Below are positions 37,590 through 46,460 of a DNA stretch of 64,000 bases, one piece after another. Origin of the DNA: Marinomonas sargassi (GTDB lineage: Bacteria; Pseudomonadota; Gammaproteobacteria; Pseudomonadales; Marinomonadaceae); contig NZ_JAOVZB010000002.1 of assembly GCF_025716875.1 (NCBI RefSeq), positions 248,001-312,000 on the forward strand. The letters are read 5' to 3'. The notes below the pieces were generated by a model. The model searched no databases. It was given only the letters and a program-made list of their open reading frames with translations, and had not been told where the DNA came from. The position numbers and the translations under genes are program-made. Position 1 is the first letter of the stretch. Every line of letters starts with the position of its first letter.

Positions 37590-37778
37590 ATGCGATATCT
37601 TTTATTTATTTTATTATTTAGCTCACTAATCGGATGTTCTTACCGTGGAGCCTATGAAAGCATTCAGTTAAGCAATCAAAGAGAATGTTACAAACTCCCC
37701 CAATCCCAACAAGATGAGTGTATCAATAGCACTCAAAAAAGCTATGCGGAATATGAGCGTGAACGATTAGGAGGATAA
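37590..37778 (+). CDS. Small lipoprotein
   Basis: 62 residues with a lipoprotein signal peptide: YLLFILLFSSLIGC, with lipobox L-I-G-C and the modified Cys at residue 16. The 46-residue mature part is short, charged and contains two more Cys (ECYKLPQSQQDECI) that may form a disulphide. AGGAG precedes the ATG. Function unknown; outer- or inner-membrane anchored. Confidence 0.75.
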   Translation: MRYLLFILLFSSLIGCSYRGAYESIQLSNQRECYKLPQSQQDECINSTQKSYAEYERERLGG

Positions 37779-37919
37779 CTATCTCTTACTGACTTCGCTA
37801 ACCTCTTGGACAACTTTATTTTCTTTTATACGCTTCGCTTTATATCGCTTCCCATTACGGAATAATGCCCGTATCAATTTTCGCACCACCTTATTTTGAC
37901 AGTTGCCAAAATGATGCAC
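37779..37919 (-). CDS. Possible small basic protein
   Basis: 46-codon GTG-started frame on the minus strand, encoding a very basic peptide (NKVVRKLIRALFRNGKRYKA) with a hydrophilic tail. It ends at the base after the lipoprotein stop and starts just below the CTGG repeats at 37940-37971. No family recognised and no clear ribosome-binding site, so it may be chance. Confidence 0.25.
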   Translation of the reverse strand: MHHFGNCQNKVVRKLIRALFRNGKRYKAKRIKENKVVQEVSEVSKR

Positions 37920-37939
37920 TTCTTTAGACTAGTTACCTT

Positions 37940-37971
37940 CTGGCACCATATAAACTTATAGCTGGTGCTAA
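37940..37971 (+). promoter_or_regulatory. Candidate MocR/TauR-type direct repeats upstream of TSUP exporter
   Basis: CTGGCACCAT (37940) and CTGGTGCTAA (37962) are direct repeats 22 bases apart, start to start. MocR regulators such as TauR bind tandem CTGGAC(C/T)TAA-like repeats. Similar pairs lie upstream of the TRAP operon, and a MocR gene lies 2.3 kb downstream. The site is about 50 bases before the exporter start. Confidence 0.45.
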
Positions 37972-38022
37972 TTAGTCCATAGGCGCAGGCAGCATACTAC
38001 CCACAGATTTATTCAATAGAGA

Positions 38023-38775
38023 ATGAGGTGGTTTGTGCCATTAGAAGAAATATGGATCCTAGTGCTGGTGGTTACTTTCGCAGCCTTTGTTCGAGGCTAT
38101 TCCGGCTTCGGGTTTGCTGCTATTGCCGTCGTCGGCATAAACCTTTTCTTATCCCCACAACAATCTATTCCTATTGTCTTGGGATTAGATGTTATTTGTA
38201 GCGCCCCTCTTTTCAGACAAGCACTTCGCCAAGCCGATATGCCTACCTTAAAGTTTTTGACTTTAGGAGCCATTATAGGGATTCCTGTTGGTTTATCTTT
38301 GTTATTGCTGGTACCAAGCGAAACCCTAAAATTATTAATTTGTATCGCTATATTAATATTTTCTGTTCTATTACTTTTAGACATTCGTATCAAAAACACA
38401 GACAAAACACCGGCAAAATTAGGTTTTGGGGTGCTGGCAGGGACAGGGACATCAGGGGCATCAATCGGTGGACCTATGGTGGTTTGCTACATGCTATCAA
38501 GCTCATTAAGCGCCACAGTACAAAGAGCAACCATGATTATGTTTTTTATCATGAGTGAATCTATATCAATGGGCGGCCTTTTCATTAGCAATCTCGTTGG
38601 CTTAGACGTTATCAAGTTAATTGCCATCTTGCTTATACCTTCGTTGATCGCAGTTAAAGTGGGTCAGTGGGCTTTTAACCGAAAGCCTCCTAAATCTCTT
38701 AAACATTTCGCCTTGCCCATAATGGTAACTGTTGCTCTTTTAGGTGTTAGCGCCTCAATTGGAGAGGCTTTTTAA
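38023..38775 (+). CDS. TSUP (TauE/SafE) family anion exporter
   Basis: 250-residue inner-membrane protein with about eight helices; ATFAA-type start FVRGYSGFGFAAIAVVG (about 24-40) and the second-half repeat GTGTSGASIGGPMVVCYML are the TauE/SafE landmarks. Known members export sulphite, sulphoacetate or other organic sulphur anions. ATG 38023 and GTG 38035 are both possible; an AGGTGG lies between them. It precedes the SerC-like gene on the same strand, with CTGG repeats upstream. Confidence 0.88.
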   Translation: MRWFVPLEEIWILVLVVTFAAFVRGYSGFGFAAIAVVGINLFLSPQQSIPIVLGLDVICSAPLFRQALRQADMPTLKFLTLGAIIGIPVGLSLLLLVPSETLKLLICIAILIFSVLLLLDIRIKNTDKTPAKLGFGVLAGTGTSGASIGGPMVVCYMLSSSLSATVQRATMIMFFIMSESISMGGLFISNLVGLDVIKLIAILLIPSLIAVKVGQWAFNRKPPKSLKHFALPIMVTVALLGVSASIGEAF

Positions 38776-38892
38776 CCCATTTTATAAGCTTATATTTTTT
38801 AAAATTTAGATAAAAATGACGCGTGATTCATATCAAATAAAGCGTCACTTTTGAAAACATATCACTTTGAATTGTGAAAGGATAAACGCAGA

Positions 38893-40077
38893 ATGAAAAC
38901 AGATATTCATCCAGCACTTATTGGCTCCCTTAACTCTTCTGCCCCAGCAGATGCTGTAATCAACTTTAGCCCCGGCCCTACTTCTCTTCCAAAAGAAGTA
39001 GAGCAGCAAATCGCAGATCGTTTTACGAGCGGCGGTTTGACTTCACTCGCTTTATCTCATCGTTCACCAGAGTTTGTTGCCATTCTTGAACATGCTGTTT
39101 CTATGGCTCGTAAGGTCATGGAGATTCCAGACAACTACGAAGTGCTTTTCACTCATGCTGGTGGCCACGGCCAATTCGCTGCATTACCGCTAAACCTTTG
39201 CCGAGAGCTTACCGATATAGGTACTTATGTTGTGAGCGGTACTTGGTCTGAAAGGGCAACTGGCGAAGCTGAGAAATACTGTCAAGTCCAATTGATTGAT
39301 GGGAAAGACCCTGTCACAGGAAAATACTCCGCCTTTCCAGATCTCACTGAAGAAAATATAGATGCTAATAGTAAGTTCGTTTACTTATGCTCAAATGAAA
39401 CAGTGAACGGTATTGAGCTGCACAGGCTCCCTAAACTTCCTGAGTCTCGTCAACATATCCCTATGATTGTGGATGCGAGCTCTGACTTTTCAACGAAGCC
39501 AATTGATTGGCTCGGTAGTAATGTCGGCGTTTTATTTGCGTGTGCTTCTAAGAATATCGGCCACCCTGGATTAACCATTACGGTTGTCCGTAACGATTTG
39601 CTTGGCGAAGGTAAAGCTTCCCGCCTTTGTCCAGGCGTTTTTAATTACACAACCAACAGCGAAGCTGGCAACCTATGGAACACACCTGCGACTTTCAATA
39701 TCGAAGTCGTTGGCATTCTTATGGACTGGCTTGAAAAGCAAGGTGGTGTGATAGAAAACGAAAATAGATCTATCAAAAAAGCAGAGCTTTTGTATCAAGT
39801 TATCGATAACTCAAATGGTTTTTATAAAACGCCTGTTAGTGATGTATCCGTAAGAAGCCGTATGAATGTCCCTTTTAATATTAATAACGGCGACGAAAAG
39901 CTCACCAATCAGTTTTTGATTGAAAGCTGGGAAAAAGGCATGGTCGGTTTACGTACCCTAACACCATTTGGTGTGGGCGATTACTTGAGGGCAAGCCTCT
40001 ATAACGGTGTGACTATTAAAGAAGCGGCGACACTGGCTCAGTTCATGTTAGATTTTGCTAGCAAGCATAAAAGATAA
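38893..40077 (+). CDS. SerC-like class V aminotransferase with altered phosphate pocket
   Basis: 394-residue PLP enzyme of the phosphoserine aminotransferase family. Aligned by eye to E. coli SerC (from memory): NFSPGPTSLP, SHRSPEF (keeping His41-Arg42 as His56-Arg57), SNETVNGIE, DASSDFS, the PLP Lys in CASKNIGHPG, RSRMNVPF and the carboxylate Arg in LRAS. But Arg77 of SerC is His92 here (AGGHGQF) and His328-Arg329 are Phe-Gly (LTPFGVGDYL). Those residues handle the substrate phosphate, so the substrate is probably not phosphoserine. Context with a TSUP exporter and MocR suggests an amino-sulphonate or similar amino acid. Confidence 0.88.
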   Translation: MKTDIHPALIGSLNSSAPADAVINFSPGPTSLPKEVEQQIADRFTSGGLTSLALSHRSPEFVAILEHAVSMARKVMEIPDNYEVLFTHAGGHGQFAALPLNLCRELTDIGTYVVSGTWSERATGEAEKYCQVQLIDGKDPVTGKYSAFPDLTEENIDANSKFVYLCSNETVNGIELHRLPKLPESRQHIPMIVDASSDFSTKPIDWLGSNVGVLFACASKNIGHPGLTITVVRNDLLGEGKASRLCPGVFNYTTNSEAGNLWNTPATFNIEVVGILMDWLEKQGGVIENENRSIKKAELLYQVIDNSNGFYKTPVSDVSVRSRMNVPFNINNGDEKLTNQFLIESWEKGMVGLRTLTPFGVGDYLRASLYNGVTIKEAATLAQFMLDFASKHKR

Positions 40078-40111
40078 CTAATAAGTAAATCCGTAAACTG
40101 ATTCGTGCCTT

Positions 40112-40125
40112 CCCTTACGTAAGGG
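40112..40125. promoter_or_regulatory. 14-bp palindrome between SerC-like and MocR genes
   Basis: CCCTTACGTAAGGG is a perfect palindrome, 100 bases before the MocR start and 35 after the SerC-like stop. It might be an operator; no T-run follows to make it a terminator. Confidence 0.3.
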
Positions 40126-40225
40126 TAAGCTGACTTTCTGAAGACAGTTATATATAAACGATATATAGTAGGAGAATCGCACCACTTGATAGAATCATAT
40201 TAGTTAGTTTATTAGAGGCTCAACC

Positions 40226-41695
40226 TTGCTCGAACAATATTTCCATATCGAATTTGATCCTGAGAGAACGTTACAGGATCAAATTCGTGAATACCTTGTT
40301 AATCTTATTCTTTCAGCACGGTTGCCTCTTGATGAGCCGCTTCCCTCTTCCCGTAATCTCGCGAAAAAACTTGGCGTATCGCGTAACACCATAGTATTGA
40401 TTTATGACAGCCTAGTAGACAATGGCTACATTGAAGCCCGCGCTAGGAAAGGTTTCTTCGTCACGAAAAACTTTCGCGCACCTGAGACCATCAGCACAAA
40501 TCTAACAACAAATGATGAAGGCGCCTTACCGAACTGGGGCACTCGATTCAATAAAACACCAAGTAATCAGCCTAATATTGTCAAACCTAATGATTGGCAG
40601 CAATTTGAGTTTCCTTTCATTTATGGGCAAATCCAAAGGGAGTTCTTTCCGCTAGAACAATGGCGTGACACAGTGCGAAAAAGTATGACTGGACGTTGGA
40701 ACAAGTACTGGATCAACGACATGGTTGACTCTGACGACCCTATTCTCATTGAACAAATTCGAACCCGCTTACTGCCTCGTCGTGGTATTTATGCTGAACC
40801 GAGTGAAATCATTATCACTATAGGTACGCAAAACTCGCTTTATTTATTAGCGAATCTACTATGTAGCAGCAGAACCAAAGTGGGTATGGAAAACCCTGGA
40901 TTTCGTGATGCCCTAAACATATTCTCTGCTTTTGATAGCAACATTCACAAACAACCTGTGGATAATGAAGGCATCATTGTTGATGAGAGATTACACTCTT
41001 GTGATTATCTCTATGTCACTCCGAGCACTCAGGTTCCAACAGGAGCGGAGTTAAGTGAATCTCGCCGTCAAGCTTTACTAGATATCTCTGTAAAAGAAGA
41101 CCTAATCCTGATTGAAGACGACTATGACGCAGAGATTAATGTCAAAGAAACACCATTACCAGCACTAAAAGCTTTAGATAAAAATAATCGAGTTATCTAT
41201 TTGGGCAGTATGTCTAAGTCCACCTCACCCGGCTTAAGAGTTGGCTATATGGTGGCGGATGAAGAGCTCATTGGTGAAATTCGCGCTCTGAGACGGCTCA
41301 TGTATCGCCACCCGCCTGTAAATGTTCAACGACAACTGGCGCTATTTTTATCTCTTGGGTATTACGATACTTATTTACGCAAGCTGCGTGTTATTAACTC
41401 TTCCAAACAACAACGTATGGTTGACTCCGTTGATCGCCACTTATCTCATATGTTTACAGCAGATAAAATGAATCAAGGCTCCACTTCCATTTGGTTAGCT
41501 GCACCAGAAGATGTAAATACAGAAGAAGTATCCTGGCAGGCTGCGCGTAATAGTATTTTAATGGAGTCAGGAGCAATACACTTCATATCAGATGACCCTC
41601 CAAAAAACTTTTTCCGTTTGGGCTTCTCCGCTATTGAAACTCACAAGATAGAACCCGGAATAGCAGCACTCAAAAAAGTATTCGACCATTTTTAA
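40226..41695 (+). CDS. MocR family regulator (GntR helix-turn-helix fused to aminotransferase-like domain)
   Basis: 489 residues: N-terminal GntR winged helix (about 12-75; LPSSRNLAKKLGVSRNTIVL) and a class I aminotransferase-like domain (about 115-489) with the PLP Lys in LGSMSKSTSPGLRVGY and the upstream IEDDYDAEI. Members bind PLP or an aldimine with an amine effector and act as activators or repressors (TauR, GabR, PdxR). TTG start at 40226 with AGAGG upstream; the next Met is inside the domain. Likely controls the exporter/SerC-like genes and, from CTGG repeats, the TRAP operon. Confidence 0.92.
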   Translation: MLEQYFHIEFDPERTLQDQIREYLVNLILSARLPLDEPLPSSRNLAKKLGVSRNTIVLIYDSLVDNGYIEARARKGFFVTKNFRAPETISTNLTTNDEGALPNWGTRFNKTPSNQPNIVKPNDWQQFEFPFIYGQIQREFFPLEQWRDTVRKSMTGRWNKYWINDMVDSDDPILIEQIRTRLLPRRGIYAEPSEIIITIGTQNSLYLLANLLCSSRTKVGMENPGFRDALNIFSAFDSNIHKQPVDNEGIIVDERLHSCDYLYVTPSTQVPTGAELSESRRQALLDISVKEDLILIEDDYDAEINVKETPLPALKALDKNNRVIYLGSMSKSTSPGLRVGYMVADEELIGEIRALRRLMYRHPPVNVQRQLALFLSLGYYDTYLRKLRVINSSKQQRMVDSVDRHLSHMFTADKMNQGSTSIWLAAPEDVNTEEVSWQAARNSILMESGAIHFISDDPPKNFFRLGFSAIETHKIEPGIAALKKVFDHF

Positions 41696-41704
41696 CCTAC
41701 CAAT

Positions 41705-41744
41705 AAAAAGCCCATAAAAGAGAGAACCTTTTATGGGCTTTTTT
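41705..41744. terminator. Bidirectional terminator between MocR and dCache chemoreceptor
   Basis: AAAAGCCCATAAAA pairs with TTTTATGGGCTTTT, loop GAGAGAACC, followed by further T. It separates convergent genes. Confidence 0.85.
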
Positions 41745-41763
41745 TACATCTAATAATAAGGCA

Positions 41764-43785
41764 TTACTTCAAGGTAAAGACCGCAAGGTCTTTTTTCAGC
41801 CCGTCGGCAATAGCCCGAATATCATCGCTATGCCCCTGTGTATTATCCGCTTGCTGTAAGGTCTCTGTTGCCGCCTCCTCTAAAGAAATTGCGTTCTGGC
41901 GAATTTCAGTAGATGCGACACTCTGCTCTTCTGTAGTCGCTGCAACATTCCCTACACCAGATTCAACCACTTTAATTGAATCATATATGGTTTCTAGTAG
42001 CTTGCCGGCTTCTTTTGCCAAATCAACACTGCGTTTGACTTGCTCTCCACCGTCCTCCATATCCTGAACAGCCGACTTACTGTTTCTCTGCAATGTCTCA
42101 ACTACTTTTTGAATTTCTTCTGTTGATTGTTGAGTACGCTGAGCTAAGACTCGAACTTCATCAGCGACAACGGCAAAACCTCTTCCTTGCTCACCTGCTC
42201 GTGCAGCTTCGATTGCTGCATTCAATGCCAACAGGTTAGTCTGTTCTGCAATTTCATTAATGACGTTAACAACATTACCTATGTTACTAGAGCTCTCTTC
42301 CACCATTTTTATGGTTTCGGAAGCTTGACCAAAAGCAGAAGAAAGTTGGGCAACTGTTTGCTCCACCGACTTCACAGCTTGATTACCTTTTTCAGTTGAG
42401 GAGCGCACATTCTGGGACTCTTGTGATACTAGACTAGCGCTGTGAGACACCTCTTCAATAGAAGAAGACATTTGTGATATAGAGGACGCAACATGAAGAC
42501 AAGCACCTTGGCTCGTAGTCGCACTGCCTCTTAAATCAACACTCGATTCGGAAATGGATTGCGTGGACTTGACTAGCTCCAAACTAGACAAATGAATTTT
42601 ATTCACCAGCCTTACCAGATTATCACGCATTAGCACCGCATCTCTTTGCAGCAAATCAATTTCATTTTTACTGTCGTCATCAATGCTATTAGGAAATTCA
42701 AAAGCAAGATTACCCTGCCCTAACTGGCTTAACCCTTTCGAAAGTGCTTGTAACGGCTTCAACGCACGGCGGATCAAGAACCATAGAATAGCCGTTAATG
42801 CGACAGAGGATACCAAGGAAACTAAGGCAATCAGATACAAAATGCTGTTCACATCTTCTTGGTATTCATCACTATAGGTCTTTAGAGAAACAACCCAGTC
42901 CCAACCAGGTACGGCTCTAAAGATTACTTTTGACTCTCTAGAAACAGAGTTTATGCCCTGCACATCTAGAGTATAATAAACCACACCACTTGAAGCCTCG
43001 TACATATCACTAAATGCTTTATCAACATTAGTATCACCACCTGTGATAGAAAATAGACTCTCACCAGTTAAAGTTGGGTGAATGATTAACTCTCCCCTAT
43101 TTAACTTGCCATCTGAGACATACACATAACCATCTTTTCCGAACTTCATTTTATTTATTGAAACCGTTAATGGGGAAAGTACTTGTTCATATGGAATAAG
43201 AATCTCACTGAAGAAATTAGGGAGATTTGATAAGCTTGAATAAAGAGCAATATAACTCTTATTACCCAGCATAATTTTGCCAATATAAGCTTTATCTGCT
43301 TGAAGTGACTGGGAAATAACACCATCAGCAAGAGTGTTGGAAATACCTTTCTGTGAATGAGCAATACGATAGAAGACACCGCTTTTTTGATAGATAATGC
43401 TCGTTTCAAAACCAGATGTCTTAGTAAAGTTTTTCATAAAAGTGCTATGACCATTCAACCTTTGATACCGTAAACGCAAGGTTGGCATTTCCGCACCCTC
43501 TAAAAGAATTGGCTTATCAGCCACTATTTGAACATCTTTTAATTGGCTATTTAAAAAGTCACTACTGTGTTGTAAATCTGTTTTCAACGTGTAGTAGGAT
43601 TCAGACAATTGATTAGCAATGAGTTCAGCTTCTTTTAACTGATGAGTAGTAACGATGCTATCAATCTTATTGGTAAATAATTCACTGATGACAGCCATCA
43701 ATACAACAAAGATAAGAGAAACAAAAATGAGTACACCAAAACCCAGTTGCTTTGGCAGTGCCACTTTTCTAATCTTTGACAACAT
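41764..43785 (-). CDS. Methyl-accepting chemotaxis protein with double Cache sensor
   Basis: 673 residues: membrane helix 1 (about 14-37), a 280-residue periplasmic dCache_1 domain ([12 protein letters not shown] and [13 protein letters not shown] are typical), membrane helix 2 (about 315-340), HAMP, and signalling domain with [20 protein letters not shown]. dCache_1 receptors commonly bind amino acids, amines or other small metabolites. The ATG at 43785 is chosen over a TTG nine bases upstream because AGGA lies ten bases before it. It lies between MocR and the TRAP/Usp operon and may sense the same compound. Confidence 0.93.
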   Translation of the reverse strand: MLSKIRKVALPKQLGFGVLIFVSLIFVVLMAVISELFTNKIDSIVTTHQLKEAELIANQLSESYYTLKTDLQHSSDFLNSQLKDVQIVADKPILLEGAEMPTLRLRYQRLNGHSTFMKNFTKTSGFETSIIYQKSGVFYRIAHSQKGISNTLADGVISQSLQADKAYIGKIMLGNKSYIALYSSLSNLPNFFSEILIPYEQVLSPLTVSINKMKFGKDGYVYVSDGKLNRGELIIHPTLTGESLFSITGGDTNVDKAFSDMYEASSGVVYYTLDVQGINSVSRESKVIFRAVPGWDWVVSLKTYSDEYQEDVNSILYLIALVSLVSSVALTAILWFLIRRALKPLQALSKGLSQLGQGNLAFEFPNSIDDDSKNEIDLLQRDAVLMRDNLVRLVNKIHLSSLELVKSTQSISESSVDLRGSATTSQGACLHVASSISQMSSSIEEVSHSASLVSQESQNVRSSTEKGNQAVKSVEQTVAQLSSAFGQASETIKMVEESSSNIGNVVNVINEIAEQTNLLALNAAIEAARAGEQGRGFAVVADEVRVLAQRTQQSTEEIQKVVETLQRNSKSAVQDMEDGGEQVKRSVDLAKEAGKLLETIYDSIKVVESGVGNVAATTEEQSVASTEIRQNAISLEEAATETLQQADNTQGHSDDIRAIADGLKKDLAVFTLK

Positions 43786-43812
43786 ATACAACAATTCCTA
43801 TGTTATTGAATT

Positions 43813-43836
43813 AAAAAGGGGCAAAGTCATTGCCCC
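43813..43836 (-). terminator. Terminator of the TRAP-Usp operon
   Basis: GGGGCAA / TTGCCCC stem (43818-43824 with 43830-43836); read on the minus strand it is followed by five T (43813-43817), 36 bases after the Usp stop. Confidence 0.8.
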
Positions 43837-43871
43837 AGTAATGAATGACGCTATAGATATACAAGAAGGGT

Positions 43872-44366
43872 TTAATGCTCTTTTTTAGCTAATGGCACAA
43901 CTAAGACAGGAATACGTGAGCGAGCTAGAACATTTCTCGCGACACTACCAAGAAAAGTTTCTACTAAGCCCTTCTCATGAGTCCCCATTACAATCAAGTC
44001 TGCAGAAAGCGCTTTCGATTTTCCTAGAATCGCTTCCATAGGGAAGGACTCCACGATATCGAGCGACTTAACGTAATTACGAACTTTAAGATCTTCTAGT
44101 GGCACACTATCCCAAAACTCCTCCTGCTTTTCCTTTAGCACTTGCAGGGCTTGTTCTTTACGGGCTTTAAGCATGCCTTTACGCTGATCAGAGTCCATTA
44201 CGTAAGTTTCTAGTGTCATTCTTGCTTCACTAGAAAGCTTCTCCACCACATGCAATATATGGATATCAGCTTTAGTACATTTGGATAGAAAGGCTGCATA
44301 TTTAAAGGCTTCTTCCGCGCCTTTTGATAGGTCTGTACAGTATAGAATTTTACTAACTTGAAGCAT
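43872..44366 (-). CDS. Universal stress protein (UspA family)
   Basis: 164 residues with the Usp fold: N-terminal SKILYCTDLSKGAEEAFKYA and the ATP-binding C-terminal MGTHEKGLVETFLGSVARNV, which carries the G-x2-G-x9-G-(S/T) type loop. GGAGG lies six bases before the ATG at 44366; another ATG is three bases upstream. It ends the dctPQM operon, the same order as in the Halomonas ectoine TRAP system, where the Usp TeaD modulates transport. Probably binds ATP and tunes the transporter. Confidence 0.9.
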   Translation of the reverse strand: MLQVSKILYCTDLSKGAEEAFKYAAFLSKCTKADIHILHVVEKLSSEARMTLETYVMDSDQRKGMLKARKEQALQVLKEKQEEFWDSVPLEDLKVRNYVKSLDIVESFPMEAILGKSKALSADLIVMGTHEKGLVETFLGSVARNVLARSRIPVLVVPLAKKEH

Positions 44367-44424
44367 CATAAGCCTCCTTTTGAACAGCGCTAGTCTTAAC
44401 GGTTCTTAAGACTAGCCATTGGGT

Positions 44425-45768
44425 TTAGTAACCTAACCAGCTAGGAAGGGTTAGAGAAATACTTGGTACATAAGCAATCACGATAACAGCAATGGTTGAA
44501 ACACAAGCAAAAGGCAATGCTTTGGCTGTGACTTCTTCCAACGGTGTTTTAGAGATACCGGAAGCAACAAAGAGGTTCTCACCAAGAGGCGGAGTGGAGA
44601 AGCCGATAGACAAGCTACATACCATCACGATACCAAAATGTACTGGGTCAATACCTAGTGAATAGGTTACCGGCAGTAGCACAGGCGTCAGTATCATAAT
44701 TGCAGCAAGCGTTTCCATGAACATACCGACAAACAACAGGAAGGCAATAATGAGCAACCAAATAACATAAAGGTTATCTGTCACGCCTAACATAGAGTCA
44801 GCAATAATGGTTGGAATTTGATGCTCCACAAGGATTCGACCAAAAGCGGTTGCTGTAAACAGAATCAAGAGCACTCGGCCAGATAACCAGGTTGTGGTTT
44901 CCAAAGAGTGAATCAAGTCTTTAAGCTTCAACTCTCTATGAACAAACAGACCTATGAATAGCGTATAGAAAATCGCCACAATGGCAGACTCTGTCGGTGT
45001 AAAGAAGCCAGAATAGATACCGCCCAAAATAACCAGAGGCGCTAACATAGACCAGATGCCTGAGCGCATCGCTTTACGAATATCCGCTGTAGACCAGCCT
45101 TCTCCTGTGCCTTTGTAGCCGTATCGACGACACTGAATGTAATTAAGCGTCATTAAAGAAACCGACATAACTAGACCCGGAAAGAAGCCTGCTATAAAGA
45201 GCTTAGGAATAGAAATACTTTGAAACTCACCATGCTTGGCAATAGCGTCTAAAGGCACTGTCATACCAAGAGCCGAGATGCCAAAAATCACCATAGGAAT
45301 AGACGGTGGAATAATGATACCCAAACCACCAGAAGATGCCGTTACCGCTGAGGCATAGCCTTTATCATAACCTCGGCGAGTCATAGCAGGGATCATCAAC
45401 ATACCAACCGCTGCGGTAGTAGCAGGGCCTGATCCTGAAATCGCACCAAAGAACATACAAGCTAAAATAGCCGCAGCCGAGATACCACCCGTCACTGGGC
45501 CTGCAAAACTTTCTGCTATGGCGACAAGGCGTTTTGAGATACCAGAAGCTTCCATTAATGCACCCGCCAAAATAAATGCAGGTAAGGCCATTAATGGAAA
45601 CGAGCCAACTGAGTTAAATGCGATCTGCACCAACTTAATCGGATTTTCATCTAAATACAAAAATGAAGCTAATGCGGCGATGCCCAATGACGCCATCACT
45701 GGCGCACCTAATATCAAAAGAGCCAAAAATGACCCAAAAAGCACTAATACAATAGATGATTCACTCAT
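44425..45768 (-). CDS. TRAP transporter large permease (DctM type)
   Basis: 447-residue inner-membrane protein with about twelve helices, the ion-coupled channel of a tripartite ATP-independent periplasmic transporter. FFGAISGSGPATTAAVGMLM, SSGGLGIIIPPSIPMVIFG and GMFMETLAAIMILTPVLLPV are DctM motifs. Its start overlaps the end of the DctQ gene by four bases (ATGA), indicating translational coupling. Substrate depends on the DctP partner. Confidence 0.95.
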   Translation of the reverse strand: MSESSIVLVLFGSFLALLILGAPVMASLGIAALASFLYLDENPIKLVQIAFNSVGSFPLMALPAFILAGALMEASGISKRLVAIAESFAGPVTGGISAAAILACMFFGAISGSGPATTAAVGMLMIPAMTRRGYDKGYASAVTASSGGLGIIIPPSIPMVIFGISALGMTVPLDAIAKHGEFQSISIPKLFIAGFFPGLVMSVSLMTLNYIQCRRYGYKGTGEGWSTADIRKAMRSGIWSMLAPLVILGGIYSGFFTPTESAIVAIFYTLFIGLFVHRELKLKDLIHSLETTTWLSGRVLLILFTATAFGRILVEHQIPTIIADSMLGVTDNLYVIWLLIIAFLLFVGMFMETLAAIMILTPVLLPVTYSLGIDPVHFGIVMVCSLSIGFSTPPLGENLFVASGISKTPLEEVTAKALPFACVSTIAVIVIAYVPSISLTLPSWLGY

Positions 45769-46334
45769 AGTTTACCCTCCACTGTGTTAGGTGTTTTTTC
45801 ATCTGGAAGATCTGAGTTAATTAATTCGTTCATTTCTTTTGCTTCAGGATCAATAATTTCTTCGCCTTTAATAAACTTCAGATAATTCACTTGCAGTATG
45901 CGAATCGTCATCAAGGTAAAAGCGATTGGTAAAATGAGGTAAATATATTTCATTGGAATGCCAAGAGTTTGCGACTTCCAGAAAAGATTCATGCGGTTGA
46001 ATACAAAATCGTAGCTAATGAAAATGAAGTAGCTGTTAAAACCAACCCATGCAACATCGGATAAAAATTCGGAAAATGTACGTAGCTTAGGAGACAACCA
46101 TTTGTATTGAAACGTCACCCTGTTATGGGCCGATAATTTGGCAGCGTAGCTTGATCCAAGAAAGACGAACCACACAAACATATATACTGAAAGCTCTTCA
46201 CTCCATGTAATAGAGAAACCGAAGAATTCACGTGTAACGATTTGCGCAAATAGCAAGGTTACAAAGCTCAACAGTAAGGCTCTACAAATATAGCTTTCTA
46301 AATTATCGAATATCTTCGAGATTATATTCATCAT
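45765..46334 (-). CDS. TRAP transporter small permease (DctQ type)
   Basis: 189 residues with four membrane helices (about 18-36, 48-66, 92-110, 130-150); the ITREFFGFSITWSEELSVYMF region is the DctQ signature. It bridges the periplasmic binding protein and DctM. The C-terminal tail is charged and cytoplasmic. The stop overlaps the dctM start; dctP lies upstream with a terminator-like hairpin between. Confidence 0.93.
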   Translation of the reverse strand: MMNIISKIFDNLESYICRALLLSFVTLLFAQIVTREFFGFSITWSEELSVYMFVWFVFLGSSYAAKLSAHNRVTFQYKWLSPKLRTFSEFLSDVAWVGFNSYFIFISYDFVFNRMNLFWKSQTLGIPMKYIYLILPIAFTLMTIRILQVNYLKFIKGEEIIDPEAKEMNELINSDLPDEKTPNTVEGKL

Positions 46335-46423
46335 GTTTTTGCGTATCCTATATAGAAAACAACAAGACCTTGTTGTGAAATAGGCACTTCAACATATTTA
46401 GTACCTGTAACAATAAAGCAAAA

Positions 46424-46452
46424 AAAAGGCTGAGTGTTGCCACTCAGCCTTT
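46424..46452 (-). terminator. Attenuator/terminator between dctP and dctQ
   Basis: AAAGGCTGAGTG pairs with CACTCAGCCTTT around TTGC; read on the minus strand it is followed by a T-run. Such a partial terminator after a binding-protein gene would give more binding protein than permease. Confidence 0.8.
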
Positions 46453-46460
46453 CAGTCACT

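Noticed and set aside
38893-40077. Ordinary housekeeping serC
   Set aside because: Overall similarity is high, but three phosphate-contacting positions differ and the gene is not in the usual biosynthetic neighbourhood.
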